Assembly (NCBI GenBank): GCA_014526335.1
Contig: JACTAT010000002.1
Location: forward strand, 6,223,832 to 6,287,831
Length of the DNA: 64,000 nucleotides
Direction: 5' to 3'
Source: Chrysaora quinquecirrha
Taxonomy: Eukaryota; Cnidaria; Scyphozoa; Semaeostomeae; Pelagiidae
In this document: positions 55,846 to 64,000 of the stretch, in pieces
How the letters are laid out: each line of letters begins with the position of its first letter
Position numbering within the stretch: position 1 is the stretch's first letter
Notes under the pieces: generated by a model
Told to the model about the DNA's origin: nothing
What the model saw: the letters and a program-made list of their open reading frames with translations, nothing else
Database searches by the model: none
Translations under genes and position numbers: made by a program

Positions 55846-56834
55846 AGAAGTGAAAAATGAGCTCTGGAAAATTAACGGACAATCGTCAAAATTGCGACGG
55901 CAGAATAAGGTGAAATTTGCGACTAAGTTTAAATATTGACATTTAAATTGAAAACAAGAAAAGGTTGCAATAAGAACTGTGATATCGTCTTGATACAGAA
56001 AAACAATAAAATAAAAACATTACAGTCAAAACTATAGATTGAAATGCATATGTTTACAAAGATATTTGTAATGAAATGAAGCATCTTAAGATGACACCTG
56101 CATTTTGTTAATCTATAGTTATTTGCTTATGTGAAGCAGTTTTATAGGATAACTAGCAATCTTGATTTAACTGTGTTTGTTAGCTAGTTTAAGAATATCC
56201 GTTCTTTCAACAAAAAGTTATGAATAATGTAGAGAAATTAGCAGGTGAACATTTATATTCAATTGGATGTTCTGCGAATCATTTGAGTTTGTTCCTTTCC
56301 TGTTTCGTGCGCGGTTAGATAACTGCTTAATCTGCTGAAAGATATCGATATTCTTATAATGTAAGTATTCATATATTCATCATTGTATGTTATTATCATG
56401 GTATTTTGTGCATTAAGAAAGATAACAATGTTCTGAGTTCGTGCTTCGCCACATAATTGATTACTGTAGGTATATTTATTGCAATTCAGATTAAGCTGAT
56501 TAATTTGCGATAAATTTCTCCATGCAACATAATTCAACCTTCTTGAGATACTAAAATGACCAATCTGCCTATTTTACTGAAAAATACCAAGAAAACTCGA
56601 TGATACAAAGAGATTTTTAGTCCTTTAATAATTTGTCATTTGATTATCCTGATAGCTACTGGGACTTCAACTGTGCAAATATGCCAATCTTTTTGCATTG
56701 ACCACCCGTTTACACATATTCATGTTTGCCGAATTGATCATTGCTATATTTATATTCATGAGGCGGTTCTTATGAAAATATCTTTTAAACAGCTGGGAGT
56801 ATATTTACATTGATGATGAATCAATTTAATTGAT
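55846..56834. other. Intergenic, cyclophilin to GPCR
   Basis: Cyclophilin 3' UTR with AATAAA-type hexamers near 56010, then AT-rich DNA upstream of the receptor gene. No gene recognised; the minus-strand frame at 56259-56537 has no family features. Confidence 0.5.
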
Positions 56835-57830
56835 ATGTTCAATTTGATAATTAAAAACATCTCATTTTTTGTAGACCAGCAAATGATGTATGACCCATTC
56901 TTCCACACAAGTTTGATCATTCTAAGTATTCTTACATCAGCACATAATTTGTTCGTTATCGCATTATATATCAAAGAAACAAGCCTACAAAATATTACTA
57001 ATTTTCTGCTGATAAATCTTTCTTGCTGTGATTTATTAACTGGCAGCATACTGTTACCCTTAATCGTTGCAAGTGCTTGTATATCAAATCCTCCACTGAA
57101 CTTTGCAACGAGTGTTTTTACTGATTTAAGCATTGTTGCAACTGTGCTTAGCCTTGTTGCTGTTGTCACTGAACGTTATATTCATCTTTGCCACCCATTC
57201 CAACATGGTACATTTGTTTCAAAACGGCGTGCAAGATTTCTAGTTGTATTTATATGGTTATTAGCAACTCTGATATCAATACTGCCTCTCATTTGGTCAT
57301 TGGAAACACTTGCCTCTCAAGATAAAAAGCAACCAACTGCAGAATTCATCAAAGCCTATCAAATTCATTCCATTGTTTTATTAATTGTGTTTTTCATCAC
57401 ACCAACCATCCTTCTGATCTTTGCTCTATTGGCGATGTTCTGTACAGTGAACAGATTAAATCGAAGCGATTTCACTGTTTCTGCAATGAATAAAAGAAGG
57501 CGTGGACGCCGTGTTTCAATTATTTTCACCGCGATGTATTTATCGATGGTCATATGTTGGACACCGTTGATTATTTTACGGCTTTTGATTGATCTCGAAG
57601 TCGATATTCAAGGATTGCAACGATGGGTGTTTGAACTGTTCTTATTTCTAAAGGCTGTTCCTTCGTTTACAAATCCTTTTTTATATGTTTGGTGTAAAGT
57701 AGATTTCAGAAAATGTGCTTTGAAACTGAAGCCATGTAGACAAATTGCAGAAATCAAGGATCACGATAACACCTTGCAGACGGCAATGATGCCTCTAAAT
57801 GCACGTGCAGCAGCTTCTGTCGTTAACTGA
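56835..57830 (+). CDS. Rhodopsin-family (class A) G protein-coupled receptor, orphan
   Basis: Seven-helix plasma-membrane receptor in one coding exon, 331 residues. TM1 FHTSLIILSILTSAHNLFVI; TM2 NLSCCDLLTGSI; TM3 ends VTERYIHLCHP (ERY in place of DRY); TM4 VVFIWLLATLISILPL; TM5 VLLIVFFITPTILLIFALL; TM6 contains CWTP; TM7 contains TNPFLYVW (NPxxY-like). A basic third loop (NKRRRGRRVS) suits G-protein coupling. Position 3.25 is Asn and no Cys is seen in extracellular loop 2, so the usual disulfide is absent. Aspartate is at 3.33 rather than 3.32, so an amine ligand is not indicated. The start could be 56835 or the MM pair near 56884, since TTTTTTGTAG precedes the latter like an acceptor. Ligand unknown. 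Confidence 0.88.
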   Translation: MFNLIIKNISFFVDQQMMYDPFFHTSLIILSILTSAHNLFVIALYIKETSLQNITNFLLINLSCCDLLTGSILLPLIVASACISNPPLNFATSVFTDLSIVATVLSLVAVVTERYIHLCHPFQHGTFVSKRRARFLVVFIWLLATLISILPLIWSLETLASQDKKQPTAEFIKAYQIHSIVLLIVFFITPTILLIFALLAMFCTVNRLNRSDFTVSAMNKRRRGRRVSIIFTAMYLSMVICWTPLIILRLLIDLEVDIQGLQRWVFELFLFLKAVPSFTNPFLYVWCKVDFRKCALKLKPCRQIAEIKDHDNTLQTAMMPLNARAAASVVN

Positions 57831-59496
57831 AGTGTTAACTTTATCTTTATTGTAGATTGTATTAATCATGAAATATTATGAGACATCTTTATATTTCAGT
57901 TTCCACAAGTAATGTTGTATTTTAGCCTTTTTTTAAGTTTCTTGTTTAAAGGTCGATTTTTTTCAACCTTCGTTGGCAACCAAATCGTCCGTAAGATTTC
58001 ATTTAAATTGCAGCCGGCTAAGTTTACAATAATCAACTACAAGTGTACATCTTATTTGTAGCTAATCAAATTATAATTGTATATTATATCGCAGCTATTA
58101 ATGTTTGGAGTAACATTACCTATTTGTTCTTAGTCAATACCAGGCTTTCTGCACATTAAATTGTCCCTTGTTTTGCAGTTGAGTTTCATAGAATATTTTT
58201 CATGCATTTGTAATGCAGTTTTAATACCATTCTATACTTTCATTTTTGGAGATGTTCCCAGTGGATCAACGTATCAAAATTGCCTAAATAAGTAGAAGCA
58301 ATTAAGTAAATTCTTCATTTCGTCAACAAATTAGCTTTTGTTCTGCCAAACAAATTTGATACCGTCTGTTACGGTAATTGTTAATGGCTTGACTTCTTTT
58401 ATTTTACTAAAATTCTCAGATTGATGCCCATCATTTGGCTTTTATTCACAACAGACGTCTTCTTTCTGCAGGAATATGGGTTATATCCAGCTGCAATCAA
58501 ACTAATTACTTTCTCGTGAAGTCTCTGCTTATTTCTGAGATGGAATATCCAGTACTGGATTAATTAAATCGCAAGCCAAAACGTTTCAAAATGCTGTCTT
58601 ATTTCATGTGATTTATGAAAAGTTTTAATAATATTAAGCATATTTAAATTTTATAGGTATACAGACAAAGCGAATTGGACGAGAAACTCAAAGTATCAAC
58701 AATTAGAAATTAAAGCAATGCAGTAATTTCATATGAAGGAAAAGAGCTACAAAAATATTCATTGTAAGTGTTTAGAAATACTATAATCATTTAATTAATA
58801 ATCCTTTATGCATTAGTTTGCTAATGTGATTGCTATTCATACGCTACACATCTTCATTTCACTCGTATTAAGTAAGCATCTTCATCTCATCCTCTATTCA
58901 CAAACATCTTCATTTTATCCTCTTTTCATCAGCATCTTCATTTTATCCTAATTTCACACCCTATTCTTCATCATCTTAATCCCATCCTCTTTCATCATCA
59001 TCCTTATTTCGTCCCCTATTCTTCATCATCTTCATCTCATACTCTAATCTTCAGTATCTTCATACTGTCCCCTATTCGTTGGCACTTTCATCCCATTCCT
59101 TTTTCATCAGAGAAATGCCGACATTCTACTCGGGACAGTGGGACAAGGTGGAGGAAGAGTGTATGAACTAAAAGTAGCTCATACTTGTCTCCTACTTTGA
59201 GTCATTCTAGCGATCAACCTCAACCTAGTACATCGCGCAGCAGTGAAGATAATTCCTTGTCTTTTCCGAGGCTAATTTTCGACCAGACGAGTTGCTTGTG
59301 CACCGCTTTTAATCATAAAAGGTTCTATTTATATGTATAAAATACACGTAATTATTAATTACATTATCGTTTACTGCACGTGAAGTTATTATCCTGCTAC
59401 ATATCCGGCCCCCAGACCATATACGAGTAATCTCTTAGACTCACTACAAAAGTCGTAGATTCGCTCCCAGCCCCCCACGCAACACAGCCCGCTCAT
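57831..59496. other. Intergenic, GPCR to inverted-end element
   Basis: GPCR 3' UTR and AT-rich DNA, with a degenerate tandem repeat at 58850-59109. No gene recognised. Confidence 0.5.
58850..59109. repeat. Degenerate CATCTTCAT-type tandem repeat
   Basis: Eight or so imperfect units of about 25-35 bp built on CATCTTCAT(T/C)..ATCC(T/C) and TCTATTC/TTTTCATC, strongly pyrimidine-rich on the + strand. Too degenerate to define one monomer by eye. Confidence 0.65.
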
Positions 59497-60850
59497 ACTA
59501 CGACTTATAATATTTCAGTGTGGAAAAACGGACTGAAATTCGCTGCCTCGATTTCATTATTTTGTTCAGCTGAAGATGTGGCGACCCCCTGACAGAAATC
59601 TCTCTCATCCTAATTTTTGCAGTGCGGCAAAGCAAAACAAAATTACAAAAAAGTTTCAGAGCAGAAAGATGCAAAACAAATGAGACCCAGTTTTGCTTTT
59701 CTTCAGTCCCTTTACGAATCTTGAAATCAACAAATATGCAGTAGTTTTTTCTTCCAGAATTGCTTGTAAGTTTGCCTTCGGTAACGGGCAGCAAAATGAA
59801 ACAGACTATACCCTTATTTATTTATAGATACACGAAGCGACGAAGGAATAAAAACAACAAAGTTTCGACCTGTTATTCTCATTAATAAGTCAAACTTTTA
59901 TCAAATTCTTACCGCTAACAGAAACTAATTTAAATGATAAGCCAAAAACAACAAAATTCTACTTCTGGACCAGTCAGTTCACCAAACAAATTTAGAGTTA
60001 CCATGTTGAACTAGGAACGAAACTGGTCGCCCAGTTTCAGACAGTCTCAACCTTCAAATTTGATTCAGCTTTTGTTACTTTCTACCGAATCATGGTGAAT
60101 GTTTGGGAACAGTAATTCGTAAATATCTAAACGACTAAACTGAGTGAACTATGAAGGCAATGTTTTAAATATTGCAAGGCAAACCCGCTTGCTCAAAACT
60201 GAAAAGTTATCATCTAGATATCTATAGATCGCCGAAAAGCTTTAATTTAAAAGTTGAAAAACAAATATTGGAAAGCTGAATTATTTTAATTGAATACTAC
60301 CATATAGGTGTCTATAATTGTTCTGTATTAGCTACTGAAAAATGCGGCCAATGAAGCTAAAGAATATTTACTAGAAACTGTTGCAGATGTTTGCAGGTCT
60401 CCAGAGTTCTTCGCGGTTCTTCGGTTCTTCAGGCTGAAAATTCTGTGCTGCCGTGAATTTAAGTCCACACAAAGGAAAGCCAGAAGAAAAACCTTTCTCT
60501 TCCAGCTAAACGCATAAAGCCAACTTAAATTTGCCAAACAAGCACATTTGAGTTGAACAGGAACTCTAGAATACTCTTCACCTTTCCAGTTAAAATTTTG
60601 TAATTTCTTTGCTGCGGCGCTGGCGTGAAGCTGTGGTAAAGTTTTCCCTCCATTTTCCCGACTGTTATCACGGGGGGTCACAATTTCAGAAAAATGAACG
60701 GAAAATGGCACGTGAACAGCTCGAAATCACTGAATTAGCCAATCAGAATGCTCGATTTTGAAATGCCGCTCTCTGATTGGAGGGACAAAAATTTGTTCCC
60801 GATGGCCTAAGTAGTCCGGATTTTGAAACAGTAATATTATGAGTCGTAGT
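59497..60850. mobile_element. Candidate 1.35-kb element with short inverted ends
   Basis: 59497-59514 (ACTACGACTTATAATATT) and 60833-60850 are inverted copies with one mismatch in 18. Similarity continues loosely inward to about 40 bp (TGT..AAAA..CGGACT). No transposase was recognised inside, and no target-site duplication is evident. The right part also contains CCAAT-box-like words (AGCCAATCAG at 60736, CTGATTGG at 60772), which would make sense as SF3B4 promoter, so the element call is tentative. Confidence 0.4.
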
Positions 60851-60857
60851 TTGAGCT

Positions 60858-60866
60858 GCCGCCATT
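60858..60866. promoter_or_regulatory. YY1-like GCCGCCATT upstream of SF3B4
   Basis: GCCGCCATT lies about 320 bases before the first recognised SF3B4 exon and just after two CCAAT-like words, fitting a promoter and first-exon location. Motif match only. Confidence 0.35.
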
Positions 60867-60973
60867 AACAACAGCAACAACTATTTTTTAATTTTACATT
60901 TATTTGAATGAATTGAATTGAGGTGAAGGCAGCGAAAACTGCGACTCATGTAGTAAGTCTATTTCCTTGAAAG

Positions 60974-61110
60974 TGCCCCCCCCTCAAAAAAGCCCCCTCA
61001 AATGAGTGCCCTCCAAAATACAACAGGCCGAGCCCCCTTGAGATAGAGTCCCCCCTCAAAAGAGCACCCATCAAAAGTTAAATGAGCACCCAGGGGGTTC
61101 TTTAGAGGAA
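60974..61110. repeat. C-run repeat (CCCCCTCAAA type)
   Basis: Five or six imperfect copies of a C-rich run followed by TCAAA(A) and GAG/GTGCCC, spaced about 20-35 bp. It stands out from the AT-rich surroundings just upstream of an SF3B4 exon. Origin unclear. Confidence 0.55.
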
Positions 61111-61183
61111 AAACGGTAAATGGGTCAGGTCCCTCTTAATAATTGTGGCAGAAATTTGAATAGTAAATTTTTTAATCTTTCAG

Positions 61184-64000
61184 ATGCAACGGTCTATGTT
61201 GGCAATCTTGATGATAAAGTTTCTGAACCTTTACTTTGGGAATTATTTTTACAAGCTGGACCAGTTGGTAAACATTAGATTAACTAATCAAGACCTCAAC
61301 CCCCAGACTGGATTTTCTGCAGATTGTGCGGAGAAGTGCGGATGAAACATTAGAAGAGCAATGGCGTCCAAACGTATCATATAATAATTTTGAAATTGTT
61401 TTGAAATATTTTCGAAATATTGTTTCCCCTAAAATTGCCTTCTCCATGCACAGCTTAAAATCCAGTCTGGCTCAGTCTTGCATGTGGTTCTGTCGTGGCT
61501 TGAGCTTGAGCCCCAAACCTCACTAAGCTTCTGACACCCAATAGCCAGCCAGAATAGAACAAAATGCCATAGTGCCTTCCCTTCACAGAATCAGGCACCA
61601 AAATTTGTTGTTGTGTGCACCTAATTTTCCACCCATTAGTTTCAACATAATTGCCTTATATAGTCAAATGACTGGCCTTACAAGCTCCGCAGTACAAAAC
61701 CATGGATATTGGAATATGAACCTACTGTAGAGTTGGAGATCTGCAAAAATTGCATCAAATAAATAATCAAAGAAAAAAGTGTAAAAATCCTATGTATAAC
61801 AAACTAAGGGCTACTGTCAAGATGGTTGTTTCGCAGGGTAAAAGGTTTGGGGGCATGCAAACATTGAACAAGGAAATACAGTAATTTTTTGCAAAAGATA
61901 TATGTCAGATATCTTGTATGTAGGGCTATGATGATCTTAATACACTCTGCGATAAAAGAATGAATTGTCTTTTCATAGTAAATGTACATATGCCAAAAGA
62001 TAGAATCACTCAAGCACATCAAGGTTATGGTTTTATTGAATTTATGGGTGAAGATGATGCTGATTATGCAATCAAAATTATGAACATGATTAAAGTTTAT
62101 GGAAAACCAATACGTGTAAATAAGGTAATTTTCAAATGTTTCTCCACAATTTATTGACTGCTTATATACTTAGTTGATTTTGCAACATTAATGAAACAGG
62201 TCTCACACAGAGAGGTGCTTGTACACACACACACCTTATGCCTAGAAAATCAAGGAGTTCAATAAATCAATCTTTTTCGAAGAGGATATCTTTTTCAAAT
62301 AATCATCATATAATCAACTACATGACATCATCACTGTCATTCTTAACCCCTGTTTTCTAATAATGTGACCATATTGTCTTTTTTTTTACTGGTATAATGT
62401 AATTCACTTCCTCTTTCATCTTACATTGCTCATTGAATTCTTGGTTCTATTTTTAGGCATCAGCTCACAACAAAAATCTGGATGTTGGTGCAAATGTATT
62501 CATTGGAAATCTAGATCCTGAAATTGATGAGAAATTATTATATGATACGTTTTCAGCATTTGGGGTTATTCTACAAACACCCAAGGTTTGTAAGCTACAA
62601 GAAAATAATAATGATATTCATAATCATCATCATCATCATCATCATCACCACCATCATCATCATTATCATCAGCATTGTCATTGTCATTGGGAGGGCTGTG
62701 AGGCTCTGGAGAAGAAGGATAATCATGCTCTCTGCTAGGAAAGCAGGCTGAAAAAAGGGTGCCAGGGAATTAACACATCATTTTTTAACCACATACTCCA
62801 TTTGGTTCAAAATGGTCTTTAGAACAGATTCTAGAAGGTCTTACCTGAGATTCCATATTCTATCCAGTATTCAAATTGTTTGTTTATTTTTCATTTGTGA
62901 ACTTGAAGGCTTTCGTAAAGTACCGAAGTTGTAATCTAACTGTTAATAAAAAAGACTTTTCATATTTCTGTAAAAGAGATAGAATGGATTCAGTTTAGTT
63001 TTAGACAAGCCTTTTGTTTGTCGGAGAACAGTAAAAGTCTAGCAATTAAGGCATGCTTATTTGCTTTTTGGTATAACAAAGAATTCCAAAATCTTTCCAA
63101 AAGAAGATCATTTTTTTCGAATAAAACTTTGTCTGTCTTATTAACAGCAGTGAAAAGGTGACACCTATTCATTGCAAAAATGCATCAGATTCTCTTTGAT
63201 CTACTCTTCTTCCTTAAACATGGACTAAAAATCATTTCTCGTCATCAAATATTCTATTGTGATTATTGAATTTCAGATAATGCGAGATCCAGAGACAGGC
63301 AATTCTAAAGGATTTGCATTTATCAATTTTGCAAGTTTTGCCGCTTCAGACTCAGCGATTGAAGCTATGAATGGACAATATCTCTCAAATCGGCCAATTA
63401 GTGTTTCATATGCATTCAAAAAAGATTCAAAAGGAGAACGACATGGATCTGCAGCAGGTTTCTATTTTTATTTTATATTTTTATTTCACGTCTTTATCTT
63501 ACAGTAGCTAATTTACCATTTAAAACAGGAGATAGTTCAGCGTGTTGGTGCTCTCTTTGAATGGTCAACCTTCACAGAAGTAGTTTGGTATGAAAGCAGT
63601 GAAGAATAAACTAGGGACAGGGACAAGTGATATTCAACATGGCTTTTACCGTAATTTGCGTTGTTTTCACAAAACAAAACATGTTTGATGAAATCATCCT
63701 CGAAGAACAATGTCAATGCCACTGTCAATTTAAAACAAGATCGTTGTTCACTTCGGAGTCGCATCTTTGTACTTAATGTAAGGTACACCTAAAGGGAAAT
63801 ATATGCTCAACAAAGATACTTAAGTTAATTATACATTTAACTGTATTTTTGTTACATCAAAAGAACAGTCTGGAACATATTGTTTGTGAATACCTTTTCC
63901 GTATCTTAAAGATACATTATATGACCAGTTGTCAATAATGTGATTTAATGTTCATTTTCAGAAAGATTGTTAGCGGCACAGAATCCATTAACACAAACTG
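61184..64000 (+). CDS. SF3B4: SF3B4 (SF3b49) splicing factor, both ends incomplete
   Basis: U2 snRNP SF3b subunit that contacts pre-mRNA near the branch site and binds SF3B2. Exons seen: 61184-61267, 61979-62124, 62457-62585, 63277-63457, 63962-64000 (cut by the window). RRM1: [42 protein letters not shown]2: [35 protein letters not shown], then [17 protein letters not shown] and ERLLAAQNP. Exon phases agree. The short first coding exon (MA...NQ, ending in phase 1) was not found upstream, where a YY1-like motif at 60858 marks a likely promoter. The proline-rich tail lies right of the window. A (CAT)n tract sits in the fourth intron seen. Confidence 0.93.
62624..62690. repeat. (CAT)n microsatellite in SF3B4 intron
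   Basis: Interrupted CAT/CAC trinucleotide run followed by CATTGT repeats, inside the intron between 62585 and 63277. Confidence 0.9.

Noticed and set aside
57655..57690. Lys in TM7 of the GPCR as a retinal-binding opsin lysine
   Set aside because: The Lys in FLKAVPSFTNP is seven residues before the NP Asn, whereas the opsin Lys is six before it. Other opsin signatures are absent.

Overview
This window is nuclear DNA from an AT-rich invertebrate animal. The evidence is spliced genes with GT/AG introns, plus animal gene content: an ERG potassium channel, a chondroitin-polymerising enzyme, MSL1, GCN5/PCAF, a rhodopsin-family receptor and APE-type LINEs. Gene density is high and intergenic spaces are often under 400 bp. 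A cnidarian or another early-branching metazoan is my best guess, but only a guess. No prokaryotic operon, CRISPR array or rRNA/tRNA gene was seen.

Layout. 1-11465 (+): an ERG-type channel entered at its PAS exon. It has a possible internal start exon, a small inverted-repeat element and a truncated LINE tail in introns. 12044-17061 (-): a chondroitin polymerising factor (CHPF) whose middle coding part is missing and replaced by a 1.35-kb element with ~210-bp inverted ends. 17458-20811 (+): the ciliary LRR protein CFAP410, head-to-head with CHPF. 20825-29660 (-): two tandem FLVCR/SLC49 transporter genes separated by a decayed but nearly full-length LINE. About 30060-33230: a large minisatellite of 31-bp monomers in a 93-bp higher-order unit. 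33396-36200 (-) MSL1 and 36480-37657 (+) SUMO share a short bidirectional promoter. 38102-45183 (+): GCN5/PCAF (KAT2) in 19 exons. 45546-45755 (-) MRPL36 and 45903-47142 (+) METTL6 form another divergent pair. 47326-55845 (+): an SR-type cyclophilin (PPIG/NKTR type) whose exons 2-11 occur twice in ~3.47-kb direct repeats, with a LINE scrap exactly at the junction. 56835-57830 (+): an intronless rhodopsin-like GPCR. 61184-64000 (+): SF3B4, running off the right edge.

How the genes relate. Most are unrelated housekeeping genes packed together: chromatin (MSL1, KAT2), SUMO conjugation, splicing (SF3B4, SR cyclophilin), tRNA modification (METTL6) and the mitoribosome (MRPL36). Several carry a GCCGCCAT/ATGGCGG motif at the start codon or in the promoter, suggesting a shared YY1/TISU-like promoter type. 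I saw no undescribed defence or mobile system. The most interesting structures are the broken CHPF gene, the tandem cyclophilin cassette with a LINE at its seam, and the homogenised minisatellite. One-base homopolymer discrepancies in three separate genes suggest that part of the apparent gene breakage is assembly error, and the cyclophilin duplication may be two unmerged haplotypes.
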